From Bordetella parapertussis (lineage in GTDB: Bacteria; Pseudomonadota; Gammaproteobacteria; Burkholderiales; Burkholderiaceae_B): 64,000 nucleotides of DNA. Under the pieces are notes generated by a model. It did not search any database. It was not told the DNA's origin and saw only the letters and a program-made list of their open reading frames with translations. The stretch covers positions 106,015 to 170,014 of the forward strand of contig CAMDNZ010000001.1 of NCBI GenBank assembly GCA_945903445.1, given 5' to 3'. A program made the position numbers and the translations under genes. This document shows positions 27,791-37,194 of the stretch, piece after piece; positions within the stretch are counted from its first letter, which is position 1, and every line of letters starts with the position of its first letter.

Positions 27791-29695
27791 TCATGACCGG
27801 CTTGCGGCTCGCCCGGGGGGGGCCGTCGATTCAGCAGCCGAAGAATCCATCGCAGGACGTGCCATAGGTGCCGCTGCACGGCGCGCAGCCGGCACAGCAG
27901 CGGCGCTGCGAGCGGTCGCAGGCGCAGGCGCAGCGCGGCGAGCGCGAGCCGTTGCGCTCGCTTTGGTATCGCCCAATTGACCACCGGCCAAGGCCAGCGT
28001 GGGAACACCCAAGGCGGGCGCCGACTGACGAACGGTCTCGTCGACCAGCTCGCGAGTCTTACGCACGCCCGTCTCTACACGGGCAGCCACGGCAGCCATA
28101 GGCGTACCGGGACGTGCCTGGGCATGGACGTCGATGGTTGCCGCGTCGGCATTGATACGGAACACGTCCACCGCTTCGGCCAGCGACTGTGCTTGCGATT
28201 GCAAAGCACCCGCAGCGGCAGCGGCTTGTTCGACCAGTGCAGCGTTCTGCTGGGTCACTTCGTCCATCTGCGAGACGGCTTTATTGACCTGATCGATGCC
28301 TGTGGACTGCTCTTGCGAGGCAGCCGCGATTTCACCGATGATGTCGCTCACCCGGCGCACCGAAGCGACAATTTCCTGCATCGTTTGTCCTGCCGCTTCT
28401 ACTTGCGTCGAACCTGCGGCGACCTTGGAGACCGAGTCGTCGATCAGACCCTTGATCTCGCGAGCCGCCTGGGCGCTACGCTGCGCCAATGAGCGGACCT
28501 CGGCGGCCACCACGGCAAAGCCCTTGCCTTGTTCGCCGGCACGTGCGGCTTCCACTGCGGCGTTCAAAGCCAGAATGTTGGTCTGGAACGCGATACTGTC
28601 GATCACTCCGACGATTTCGGCGATCTTGCGCGAGCTGGTCGAAATGCCTTCCATCGTGCCGACGACTTCCGCCACGACATCGCCCCCCTTGACAGCCACG
28701 GCCGAAGCACTGCTCGCCAAGGTGTTGGCCTGACGGGCATTGTCGGCGTTCTGTTTAACCGTCGATGCCAGTTGCTCCATGCTGGCCGCCGTCTCTTCCA
28801 GAGATGCGGCTTGCTGCTCGGTGCGGCTTGACAGATCGTTATTGCCGTCGGCAATTTCGCGCGCGCCGACGTTGATCTCTTCGACACCGCTACGAACCTT
28901 GGCCACCGTGCGGGTCAAGGCCTCTTGCATCCGGCGGATACCGCTGAACAGCTGTCCGATTTCGTTGCTGGAGCGAACCTCGACCCAACCGGTCATGTCG
29001 CCAGCGGCAATTCGACCGAAATGACTGACCGCTTCGCCCAAAGGACGCAACACGGTGCGGTTCATAAACATCCAGCAGCCCAACGCCACCAGAACGGTCA
29101 AACCGGCAATGCCGAACATCACCCAGCGCGTGAACTGAAAGTCGACACGGGCCTGTTCGACTTGAGCGTTGGTCGTAGCGTCTACGAAATTCGAAAAGTC
29201 GGTCGATACTTTGTCGTATTCGAGGTTGACTTGGGCGACGGTCGTGTTCGCCGACATGAAGCTATCGAGCGAACGCTGGTTGATGGCGTTGGTCTGTTGG
29301 ACCAACAAGCCATGGAACGCGGCGTACGACTTGGTCACCTCCGCCACCATGCGAGCCGATTCCGCATCGTGCTGCATGCTCGCGAAAGCGTCCATCGTCT
29401 TCTTGCTGCTGGTGAGATACTCGGTCGCACGGTTAGCCGCAGCGCTCAGATCGGCGGTTTCGCTCGCGACCATGTTGATGAAAGCGTTGCTTAACACGGC
29501 CCGAGCGCGCAGCAGATCGTTATAAGCATCCAGTATGGGGGTCACTTCATCGGAGTATGCCGAATTGACGTCTTCCAGTTTTTCCTGGGTCGACTCAACG
29601 GCATACCATGCCGACACGGCGAACAGCGCCAGAGCGCCCAGAAATGCAAGCAATACTGCAAGCAAACAGCTGCGGACCTTCATGTTGGCGAACAT
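27791..29695 (-). CDS. Methyl-accepting chemotaxis protein, C-terminal tether lost by frameshift
   Basis: The 634-aa receptor has TM1 (about residues 8-30), a periplasmic four-helix sensor, TM2 (about 190-212), HAMP and an intact signalling tip (FQTNILALNAAVEAARAGEQ). The C-tail is an Ala/Arg/Pro-rich linker. As read, the frame ends STAPPGRAASRS. The tract of eight C (27815-27822, minus strand) sits ten codons before this stop. With nine C the tail would read RASRKPVMKDDDWETF and stop at 27765, that is, end in the pentapeptide (here DWETF) that binds CheR and CheB. The DWETF frame is closed by a stop at 27831-27833, so a shift can only lie between there and 27794. Confidence 0.93.
   Translation of the reverse strand: MFANMKVRSCLLAVLLAFLGALALFAVSAWYAVESTQEKLEDVNSAYSDEVTPILDAYNDLLRARAVLSNAFINMVASETADLSAAANRATEYLTSSKKTMDAFASMQHDAESARMVAEVTKSYAAFHGLLVQQTNAINQRSLDSFMSANTTVAQVNLEYDKVSTDFSNFVDATTNAQVEQARVDFQFTRWVMFGIAGLTVLVALGCWMFMNRTVLRPLGEAVSHFGRIAAGDMTGWVEVRSSNEIGQLFSGIRRMQEALTRTVAKVRSGVEEINVGAREIADGNNDLSSRTEQQAASLEETAASMEQLASTVKQNADNARQANTLASSASAVAVKGGDVVAEVVGTMEGISTSSRKIAEIVGVIDSIAFQTNILALNAAVEAARAGEQGKGFAVVAAEVRSLAQRSAQAAREIKGLIDDSVSKVAAGSTQVEAAGQTMQEIVASVRRVSDIIGEIAAASQEQSTGIDQVNKAVSQMDEVTQQNAALVEQAAAAAGALQSQAQSLAEAVDVFRINADAATIDVHAQARPGTPMAAVAARVETGVRKTRELVDETVRQSAPALGVPTLALAGGQLGDTKASATARARRAAPAPATARSAAAVPAARRAAAPMARPAMDSSAAESTAPPGRAASRS
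27815..27822 (-). repeat. C8 homopolymer at receptor 3' end
   Basis: Eight consecutive C on the coding (minus) strand. Gain of one C or loss of two switches the receptor tail from SRS* to DWETF*. Confidence 0.9.
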
Positions 29696-29740
29696 ACGTT
29701 CTCTTGTCGATTAACTGTTGACTTGGACTTGAACTGCTAT

Positions 29741-30946
29741 TTACTGCTGAAACAGATTCAGACCTTGGATCATCCTAAATGCCATGCCTGCGGCTTGCAA
29801 TGCGGTTTGGCGCTGGGTGGCTTCGGACATGGCCGTCACGATATTGACGTCTTCCAGACCCGACAGCTGTTTGCTGTAGGCCAAGGTATCCGAGGTGCCC
29901 ACTCCGTTCAACGCATCGACTTCCTGCATCTTCGAGCCCAAGTTGGACCGAATCGTCAGGATGTTGTCGTAACCATTTTGCAGCACCTTGGTGTGCTCGG
30001 CCTTGATGTTGGCCCAGGCCGCAGCGGCTTGCGGATCGTCCGTCGTCGCCATTTCCAGTCCGGCGATCAACTTGTCCAGCGAACCGAACATGTCGACCAC
30101 GCCGTCGTCTTGAATATGCTTGACCTGAAAGCTATCGCCCACGACAGGCGTGCCCGACAAGGGCAAAGACATCCCATCGTCGAGGTCCAGCGCTTCGCCT
30201 TCGACATACGGACGAGTGACTAGGGTACCGGCGTCGTTGACGAAGCTATAGGTCAGTGCGTCCGGAACGCCGGCGAAGGTGACCGTGCGGCTGGCTGCAG
30301 TGATGGTCGTGTCGGTCACCAGAGTACCCACTCGGGCGGTACCGACGTTCGTGTCGGCTGCACCCACCACGTAGCTGTTGGAACCCGGGTTGGCACGCGA
30401 GAATACCTCGGAGCCCACTACGCCGGCAGCGATGACGCGGCTCTGGCTGACCTGCACCGTAGGCGCACGATTGCGATCGGCGGCCACGAGGTAGCTACCG
30501 TCCTGCTCGTAGGCCGGAGTTTCGCTGTCGTAGCCCGAGAAAATATAACGACCGTTGCCGTCCGTCGAGTTGGCCAAACCGATCAGGGCATCGCGCATGC
30601 CTTTCAGATCGGTCGCCAAGGACTTGCGGTCGGTGTCGCTCAGGGTGCCATTACCAGCGTTCACCAGACGCTCCAGCACGCTTTGCATCGTGGTGGTGGC
30701 CGAGCCCAGTGCGCTTTCCTGAGCGTTCAAGGCTTGATCGGCCGAAGCACGATTGCTTTTGAATGCATTCGCTTGCGACAAGGCACCCGCGACGTTCACT
30801 GCCTGCGAAGCCGCCAGAGGATCGTCACCGGCCGACAGAATACGTCGGCCCGTGCTCATCTGCTCGACCAGACGGGAGAACTCGGCCTCCTGCTTGAGTA
30901 TGCTTTCGGAGACCTGGCTGAACATCTGATTGGAGCTGACACGCAT
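29741..30946 (-). CDS. flgL: Flagellar hook-associated protein FlgL (HAP3)
   Basis: Junction protein between hook and filament. The 401-aa protein has flagellin-like ends: N-terminal RVSSNQMFSQVSESILKQ with the STGRRILSAGDDPLAASQ loop, and a C-terminal helix ending TALQAAGMAFRMIQGLNLFQQ. It follows flgK with a 34-nt gap. Confidence 0.95.
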   Translation of the reverse strand: MRVSSNQMFSQVSESILKQEAEFSRLVEQMSTGRRILSAGDDPLAASQAVNVAGALSQANAFKSNRASADQALNAQESALGSATTTMQSVLERLVNAGNGTLSDTDRKSLATDLKGMRDALIGLANSTDGNGRYIFSGYDSETPAYEQDGSYLVAADRNRAPTVQVSQSRVIAAGVVGSEVFSRANPGSNSYVVGAADTNVGTARVGTLVTDTTITAASRTVTFAGVPDALTYSFVNDAGTLVTRPYVEGEALDLDDGMSLPLSGTPVVGDSFQVKHIQDDGVVDMFGSLDKLIAGLEMATTDDPQAAAAWANIKAEHTKVLQNGYDNILTIRSNLGSKMQEVDALNGVGTSDTLAYSKQLSGLEDVNIVTAMSEATQRQTALQAAGMAFRMIQGLNLFQQ

Positions 30947-30980
30947 GATCTATCCTTTATCCTTGAATTCGGTCGGCCAA

Positions 30981-32678
30981 TCAGCTCTTCAAGCTAAGCA
31001 AGGTGTCGAACAGCGTCCTCGCCGTGTCGATGATCTTGGCGCTCGCCTGGTATGCCGCCTGATACTGAACGAGGTTGCTGTATTCCTCGTTGGCGTTCAC
31101 GCCCGAGATGGCTTGCTGTGCGTTAGCTTTTTGCGTGACCAGCTTGGCCTGCGCGCTCTGTGCGGCCAAGGCCGCCTGCGCGTCCACACCCAGGGTATTG
31201 ACCGTCTTGGCGTAGATTTCAGTCACGCTGGCGGTATCGCCGTCGAACAAGCGCTTGTTCTGCAAACCGGCCAGCTTCAATGCGTTCTCGCCGTTGGAGG
31301 CGCCGCCGGCGTCACCCGCCGCGGCGATTTCTTCGGGCGTGCCCACAGCCAGCGACAAGTCGCGCGCGGCGTTGCGGGTGGACATTAAGGTCCATTTGTC
31401 GCCCGCCTCAGGCTCGCCGGTAAAGCGCAGATCGAGGCCATCGATTGTCAGCGTTTGTTCGGCGACCGAGTCGTCGTAGGGCAAGGTCGAGATCTCGCCG
31501 GTCGTCAGATTGCGCACCTGATACGCGTCCGGATTGCCGCCGCTGGCTCGAACGAACGAAATTTCATAGTCGTGGCCGGTGACCCGTACGGGTTCCGAGC
31601 TACCGTCGAAATTCAAGCCGACCGCACTATACTCGGCGCCGATCAACGCCCCACCCGTGTTGTTCAGGTTGTTCAACACATCGGGCGTGCCGATGCCGAA
31701 GAACGCGCCGCCGTCTTGGCCATTGGCCAGTTTGCCAGCGCCGTGCACCGCATTGAACGACAGCGCCAAACCGACGGCCATCTGGCCGATTCGCGACTGC
31801 ATCTCGTCCAAGGTATCGGCGCGAACGCGCATCAGACCGCCCAACTCGCCGCTATCGACTCGGCTGTCTTTGAGTTCGAGCGCATCGTTTTCCGAGCCCG
31901 GCACAGTGACGGCCACCGACACGCGCTGCGGATCGGCCGATGACGCGACCGCTTGCAATTCGAACACCGAAGTGCCGGCGATCAGAGACTGGCCGCCCAG
32001 CAGCGAGACGTTGACGCCATCGCCTTGGCTCGAATACTGCACGCCGACAATCATGTTCAGCTCGGACAAGGCTTGGTCGCGTTGATCCAACAGATCGTTA
32101 GACACCTGACCATTCGGGCCGCGCGAGTTGATAATTTGCTGATTCAATTCGGCAATGCGATGCAAAAAGCTATTGGCCTGTTCGACCGACGTGCGAATCT
32201 TCGCATTCATGTCTTCTCGAACGGTCTGCAACTGAGCGTAAGTGCCATTGATCTGGCTGACCAACGTATTGCTCTTACCAATCACGTCCTGGCGAACGGC
32301 CGGCACCGATGGGGTGCTGGCCAATGCGTTCAAGCTGGTGAAGAAATCGTTCAAGGCCGGCGAAATGCCAACCGTGCGGTCGGCGACCGTGCTGGCCAGG
32401 GCCTGCAGCTGACGCGCCTGGGTGGTCACTTCGGCCCCTTTGCCCTGCGCCGTCTGCAACTGCTGCTGCAAGAACTGGTCGTAGTGACGCATAACGGTGT
32501 CCGCCTTAACGCCACGGCCGATGTAGCCGGCCGACGTGGCTTGCGAACCCGCCGAAGACACCATGGCGGCCTGACGGCTGTAGCCCGGCGTGGTCAGGTT
32601 GCTGATGTTGTGAGCCGTGGTGTTGATGTGGGCTTCAGCGACGGAAATACCCGAAATGCCGACTTTGAACAGATTCAT
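30981..32678 (-). CDS. flgK: Flagellar hook-associated protein FlgK (HAP1)
   Basis: The 565-aa protein has the rod/hook N-terminal signature NTTAHNISNLTTPGYSRQ, the FlgK-specific central region (AELNQQIINSRGPNGQ...DLLDQRDQALSELN) and the C-terminal helix GVNANEEYSNLVQYQAAYQA. It is preceded by a good sigma-28 promoter and probably forms a late operon with flgL. Confidence 0.96.
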   Translation of the reverse strand: MNLFKVGISGISVAEAHINTTAHNISNLTTPGYSRQAAMVSSAGSQATSAGYIGRGVKADTVMRHYDQFLQQQLQTAQGKGAEVTTQARQLQALASTVADRTVGISPALNDFFTSLNALASTPSVPAVRQDVIGKSNTLVSQINGTYAQLQTVREDMNAKIRTSVEQANSFLHRIAELNQQIINSRGPNGQVSNDLLDQRDQALSELNMIVGVQYSSQGDGVNVSLLGGQSLIAGTSVFELQAVASSADPQRVSVAVTVPGSENDALELKDSRVDSGELGGLMRVRADTLDEMQSRIGQMAVGLALSFNAVHGAGKLANGQDGGAFFGIGTPDVLNNLNNTGGALIGAEYSAVGLNFDGSSEPVRVTGHDYEISFVRASGGNPDAYQVRNLTTGEISTLPYDDSVAEQTLTIDGLDLRFTGEPEAGDKWTLMSTRNAARDLSLAVGTPEEIAAAGDAGGASNGENALKLAGLQNKRLFDGDTASVTEIYAKTVNTLGVDAQAALAAQSAQAKLVTQKANAQQAISGVNANEEYSNLVQYQAAYQASAKIIDTARTLFDTLLSLKS

Positions 32679-32727
32679 CTTGGATTAGCCTGGGGGGACT
32701 AGTGAGGCAAAAGCGCCAGTTACGGTA

Positions 32728-32754
32728 TTAACGGCAACATCTGGCAAATATTTA
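32728..32754 (-). promoter_or_regulatory. Sigma-28 promoter for flgK-flgL
   Basis: On the minus strand: TAAATATT, 11-nt spacer, GCCGTTAA (6/8 and 7/8 to consensus). It lies 50 nt before the flgK start, and the flgJ stop codon is inside the minus-35 element. Confidence 0.7.
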
Positions 32755-33765
32755 GCGACTGGCCTGCAATTGTTGGGGCTCGGCGCCCCGCATCATTTCC
32801 ATAATGCCGATCAGCTTCTCGGCGTAACGCGGATCGGTGGCATAGCCCGCACGGTGGATCCGGCGGGCCGCTTCTTCGGCGTCGTCGGTCTGGGTGACCT
32901 GCTCGTAGCGGGGGCTGTTGCCGATCAGGCGTGCATAGTCTGAGAACGCCTCGGCGTACGAGTTGTAAGCCCTGAAAGGCTGCAACATTTTCTGTGGTTC
33001 GCCGTCGATGTATTCGGTGGTCATGACGTGCGCGACCCGGCCCTTCCAGCTCTCGCCTGCCTTGATACCGAACACGTTGTAGCTGGTCGATCCATCGGCG
33101 AACTTGATTTCGCGCCGGCCCCAGCCCGATTCAAGCGCCGCCTGGCTCAGGATCAGGCGAGCCGGCACGCCGCTGTCCATGGAAGCCGTTTGCGCGGCTT
33201 CGCTCATTCGACCGACGAAATCGGCTACGTGATCCGGCGCATCGTCGCTCGCCTTCACCGATTCGCTGGCATTGACGCGAGGAGCCCGCAGCAGGCCGAG
33301 CAAAGTGGTGACGTCGGCCACCTGGCCCTTGTCGTCGGCGCCGGCGAAGTCCCGCAAATCCGGCATGCCGGAGCTATCGCCCTCGATGCCGGCATCGGCA
33401 TCGGCGGGGGTTTTGCCCTCGATGCGCGTAATGGCCGCGGGCGCACCCATGCCCTGCTCCATCTGCCGAAGCAAGGCCTGAGCCAGACCGATACCGGGTT
33501 TGGACAGCGACATCGCCAGTTGCTCGTCGCCCATCGACTGCACCATGCGCATCTGGTCGCTATCAAGCAGACCGCCCTTGGGCGTCGCTTCGCGCATGCG
33601 CTTGAGCATCATCTGCAGGTACAGCGCTTCGAACTGGCGAGCGATCTCGGTACGGGTATCGGTGGTGGCACCGGCCTTGGCATCACGCTTGAGCGATGCC
33701 AGGCCCTTCATGTCAAACACCGAAGTATCGACTCCCGCGCGCGGCGTGAACATGGGAAGTGCCAT
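32752..33765 (-). CDS. flgJ: Peptidoglycan hydrolase / rod cap protein FlgJ
   Basis: Rod-assembly scaffold with muramidase activity. The 337-aa protein has an N-terminal rod-binding domain (IARQFEALYLQMMLKRMREA), a variable linker, and a C-terminal glucosaminidase domain with the catalytic-type Glu in SQAALESGWGRREI and the later YNVFGIKAG...W segment. Both domains are complete. Confidence 0.95.
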   Translation of the reverse strand: MALPMFTPRAGVDTSVFDMKGLASLKRDAKAGATTDTRTEIARQFEALYLQMMLKRMREATPKGGLLDSDQMRMVQSMGDEQLAMSLSKPGIGLAQALLRQMEQGMGAPAAITRIEGKTPADADAGIEGDSSGMPDLRDFAGADDKGQVADVTTLLGLLRAPRVNASESVKASDDAPDHVADFVGRMSEAAQTASMDSGVPARLILSQAALESGWGRREIKFADGSTSYNVFGIKAGESWKGRVAHVMTTEYIDGEPQKMLQPFRAYNSYAEAFSDYARLIGNSPRYEQVTQTDDAEEAARRIHRAGYATDPRYAEKLIGIMEMMRGAEPQQLQASR

Positions 33766-33768
33766 GGC

Positions 33769-34896
33769 TTAGATGATCTCGAGTTCGGCGCGCAACGCAC
33801 CGGCGGTCTGCATTGCCTGCAAAATGGCCAGCAGGTCTTGCGGGGTCGCGCCCAGCGCGTTTAACGCATTGACCACATCGGCCAGGTTCGCACTGGTCCG
33901 CATGCGTTGCAATGCACCGCCATCCTTGCGAATCTCGATGTCGGTTTGCGGCGCTACCACGGTCTGGCCCGCGGTGAACGGCGTATCGGGCTGATAGACG
34001 TTGTTGGTCTGATTCACGATGACCGACAGGTTGCCGTGCGCGACCGCCGATTCCTCGATCATCACGCTGCGGTTCATCACGACCGACCCGGTACGGGCGT
34101 TGATGATCACGCGTGCCGGGGCGGCCGAGCGAGCCACCTGGATGTTCTCGACCTGCGACAGGAACGCGGCCTGCGATGCCGGATCCTGCGGGGCTTGCAG
34201 CTGGATCACGCGGCCATCGACAGCTTGCGCGGTGCCCATGCCGAAACGCTTGTTCAACTCGGACACGGCGTTCTGCGTGGTGCCGAAATCGGTGGTTTTC
34301 ATTTCGAGGTAGATCATGCCGTTGGCGCCCAGCATGGTGGGCACCGCGCGCTCGACCACCGCACCATTGCTGATGCGGCCGCCGTTCAACGTATTGATCT
34401 GCACGCTGGAGCCGCCTACGGCGGCGCCAGCGCCGCCGACCAGGATGTTGCCCTGGGCGAGCGCGTATACCTGGTTGTCGGCGCCTTTCATCGGCGTCAT
34501 CAACAAGGTGCCGCCACGCAGGCTCTTCGCGTTACCCATGGACGAGACCACGACGTCAAGCGTCTGACCGGGCCGGGCGAATGCAGGCAACGTGGTCGTG
34601 ACCATGACCGCCGCGACGTTTTTGAGCTGCATGTTGCTGCCCGGGGGCAAGGTAATGCCCAGCTGCGACAACATATTGGTCAGGCTTTGTTGCGTGAACG
34701 GGGTCTGGCGAACCTGGTCGCCGCTGCCATCCAGGCCCACCACCAGACCGTAACCGATCAGCGGGTTGCCTCGTACGCCCTGGATGCTGGCGAGATCCTT
34801 GAGCCGTTCGGCGCGAGCTTCCTGAGAAAGCGCCAGCGAGCATAGGAATGCAAGCGCGACGAGAACGGCGATGAGATGTCGGGAGCGCGAAGTCAT
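33769..34896 (-). CDS. flgI: Flagellar P-ring protein FlgI
   Basis: Periplasmic peptidoglycan-ring subunit. The 375-aa protein has a Sec signal peptide (about residues 1-29, ending QEARA) and then the invariant RLKDLASIQGVRGNPLIGYG start and the C-terminal LNALGATPQDLLAILQAMQ. It is 5 nt from flgH. Confidence 0.97.
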   Translation of the reverse strand: MTSRSRHLIAVLVALAFLCSLALSQEARAERLKDLASIQGVRGNPLIGYGLVVGLDGSGDQVRQTPFTQQSLTNMLSQLGITLPPGSNMQLKNVAAVMVTTTLPAFARPGQTLDVVVSSMGNAKSLRGGTLLMTPMKGADNQVYALAQGNILVGGAGAAVGGSSVQINTLNGGRISNGAVVERAVPTMLGANGMIYLEMKTTDFGTTQNAVSELNKRFGMGTAQAVDGRVIQLQAPQDPASQAAFLSQVENIQVARSAAPARVIINARTGSVVMNRSVMIEESAVAHGNLSVIVNQTNNVYQPDTPFTAGQTVVAPQTDIEIRKDGGALQRMRTSANLADVVNALNALGATPQDLLAILQAMQTAGALRAELEII

Positions 34897-34901
34897 GGCG
34901 A

Positions 34902-35576
34902 TCAGAATGGCGAAGCCAGTAAAAAGAAGCGCTGCAACCAGCCCATGGTCTGAACTTCATCCATGATGCCTTTGCTACGGTACTCGATGCGGGCGTCGGC
35001 CACTTGCGTCGAGATGACGGTGTTCGTGCCGGTGATCGAACGTGGATCGACCACGCCCGAGAACCGGACATACTCGCTACCGCGATTGATGGCGATCTGC
35101 TTTTCGCCCGCCACATGGAGTTTGCCGTTGGGCAACACGCCGATCACGGTCGTGGTGATGGTGCCGGTGAACGTGTTGTTCGCACTGGAATTGCCGGTGC
35201 CTGCCGCCTGGTTGCTGCCCTCGGCGGTCGTGTTCAACTTGGCGTTGATGGCACTGTCCATGAAACCCGGCGTCGCACCGATTCCCAGACCCACCTCGCC
35301 GCTGCGATTGGTGTTGGTGGCGACGTTCTTGGCCGCGGCGGTCCGCTCGTTCAACACGATAGTGACGATATCGCCGACGTTGCGCGGACGGCGGTCCTCG
35401 AACAAGGGCACGCTGGCGTAACCCACGGGCTGATAGATCGACCCATTGGGCACGGGCGGGGGCATCGGCATGGGCGGCATGGCCGTGGTCGGCCCCTCCA
35501 CCACCGGCTCCGGCGGGATCAAGGCGCAACCATGCAGGCCCAGGGCCAGCAGCACGATATAGAAAACACGATTCAT
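34902..35576 (-). CDS. flgH: Flagellar L-ring lipoprotein FlgH
   Basis: Outer-membrane ring subunit. From ATG at 35576 the protein is 224 aa with a lipobox LHGC (Cys15 or so), then FEDRRPRNVGDIVTIVLNE and the C-terminal KGIMDEVQTMGWLQRFF signature. A TTG six codons upstream is less likely. Confidence 0.95.
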   Translation of the reverse strand: MNRVFYIVLLALGLHGCALIPPEPVVEGPTTAMPPMPMPPPVPNGSIYQPVGYASVPLFEDRRPRNVGDIVTIVLNERTAAAKNVATNTNRSGEVGLGIGATPGFMDSAINAKLNTTAEGSNQAAGTGNSSANNTFTGTITTTVIGVLPNGKLHVAGEKQIAINRGSEYVRFSGVVDPRSITGTNTVISTQVADARIEYRSKGIMDEVQTMGWLQRFFLLASPF

Positions 35577-35606
35577 GGCGCGGGTATCGTTCAAAGCCAG
35601 GATCGA

Positions 35607-36392
35607 TCAGATCTGGGTCAGGCGCGCAAGCATCTGATCCGAGGTCTGAACGGCCTTGCTGTTCATTTCGTAAGCACGTTGCGTGGTAATCATGTTCACC
35701 AGCTCTTCGGCCACGTTGACGTTCGAGGTTTCCAGATACTCTTGCAGAATCTGCCCTGCCCCGTCCAGACCGGCTTGCAGCACGTTGGCCGGACCCGAGG
35801 AATCGGTTTCGACGTAGAGGTTCTCGCCGATCGATTGCAGACGCGTCGTGTTCACGAAAGTGGCGAGCTGTATTTGACCGATCTGAACGCTCACCCCAGG
35901 TGCGCCGGGCTGAGTGACCGAGACCGTGCCGTCCCTGCCGATCGTCAGTTCGAGCGCGTTGTCGGGCACGTTGATCGGCGGTTGGATGACAAAGCCGCCT
36001 GCCGTCACCAACTGGCCGTTGGCGTCGCGCTGCAACGTGCCATCGCGGGTGTAGGCCAGGGTGCCGTCGGCCAGTTCGACCTGGAAGAAACCGTCGCCCT
36101 GAATGGCGATGTTCAACTTACTGCCGGTGCTGCTCAGGTTGCCTTGGATGAAAATGCGCTCGGTGGCGCCCACACGCGTGCCCGTGCCCACCTGCAAACC
36201 CGAAGGCAGCTGGTTGGCGTCGCCCACCTGCGCGCCCGGCTGGCGGATGGTTTGATACATCAGATCCTGGAACACGGCACGGCCGCGCTTGAAGCCGGTC
36301 GTGTTGACGTTGGCCAGGTTGTTCGAAATGACGTCCATCGAAGTCTGCTGACTTTCGAGGCCGGTCTTGGCAATCCAGAGGGAACGCATCAT
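35607..36392 (-). CDS. flgG: Flagellar distal rod protein FlgG
   Basis: The 261-aa protein has the axial N-motif SNNLANVNTTGFKRGRA, the family-typical GFFQVELADGTLAYTRDG stretch and the C-terminal EELVNMITTQRAYEMNSKAV helix. The length matches FlgG exactly. Confidence 0.97.
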   Translation of the reverse strand: MMRSLWIAKTGLESQQTSMDVISNNLANVNTTGFKRGRAVFQDLMYQTIRQPGAQVGDANQLPSGLQVGTGTRVGATERIFIQGNLSSTGSKLNIAIQGDGFFQVELADGTLAYTRDGTLQRDANGQLVTAGGFVIQPPINVPDNALELTIGRDGTVSVTQPGAPGVSVQIGQIQLATFVNTTRLQSIGENLYVETDSSGPANVLQAGLDGAGQILQEYLETSNVNVAEELVNMITTQRAYEMNSKAVQTSDQMLARLTQI

Positions 36393-36413
36393 AGTGTCTT
36401 GCTCCTGGCCCTG

Positions 36414-37178
36414 TTAGCTCGCCGACAGAATGCCGTTGGCACGCTGTTCGTTGGTGTCGACGTTCTTCAAAACCTGCATTTGCGCTTCGTAGCGGCGCGA
36501 GTTTTCGATCATGCCGACCATGGCCGTCATGGGATTGGCGTTGCTGCCTTCCAGCATCCCCGAGATCACACGCAGCGCGGGGTTGCCCGGCAGCGCGGCG
36601 GCGGGTTGACCTTCGTCGCCCGGCGGCAAACGGAAATAGCCGTCATCACCGTGCACCAGCTGAGTCTCGTCGGGCACAACTAGCTTCAATCGGCCCAGGT
36701 TGACGATGGCATTGGGCTGATCGCCCGCGCCGATGGCCGTCAAGGTGCCATCAGTACCGATGGTGACCCGGGCGTTCTCCGGGATCGCGATGGGTGCGTT
36801 CTGCTCCGACAACACCGCTTGACCGCCAGCCGATCGCAAAACATTGTCGATCCCGACCTGGAAGTTACCGGCGCGGGTGTAGGCTTCGCCACCGCCCGGC
36901 GCTTCGATGGCAAACCAGCCTTCGCCGGAAATCGCCACGTCCAGTGCCCGTCCGGTGGTCTGCATGACACCGGCCTGGAAGTTGTGTCCGGGCGTGCTGG
37001 CGACGGTGGCCACCCGCGTGGTCATGCCGGTGCCCGTGGTCAAAGGCACCGAGCGGTACATCGCGAACTGCTCGCGAAATCCCGGCGTATTGACGTTGGC
37101 CATGTTGTTGGTCAGCACCGCCTGATGTTCGTCCAGGCGGGCCGCACCGTTCATGGCCGTGTAGATCACTCTGTCCAT
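36414..37178 (-). CDS. flgF: Flagellar proximal rod protein FlgF
   Basis: The 254-aa rod protein has the N-motif TNNMANVNTPGFREQFA, GEGWFAIEAPGGGEAYTRAG, and the C-terminal GMIENSRRYEAQMQVLKN helix. It sits between flgE and flgG as usual. Confidence 0.95.
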   Translation of the reverse strand: MDRVIYTAMNGAARLDEHQAVLTNNMANVNTPGFREQFAMYRSVPLTTGTGMTTRVATVASTPGHNFQAGVMQTTGRALDVAISGEGWFAIEAPGGGEAYTRAGNFQVGIDNVLRSAGGQAVLSEQNAPIAIPENARVTIGTDGTLTAIGAGDQPNAIVNLGRLKLVVPDETQLVHGDDGYFRLPPGDEGQPAAALPGNPALRVISGMLEGSNANPMTAMVGMIENSRRYEAQMQVLKNVDTNEQRANGILSAS

Positions 37179-37194
37179 GATGCGCTAACCGGTA

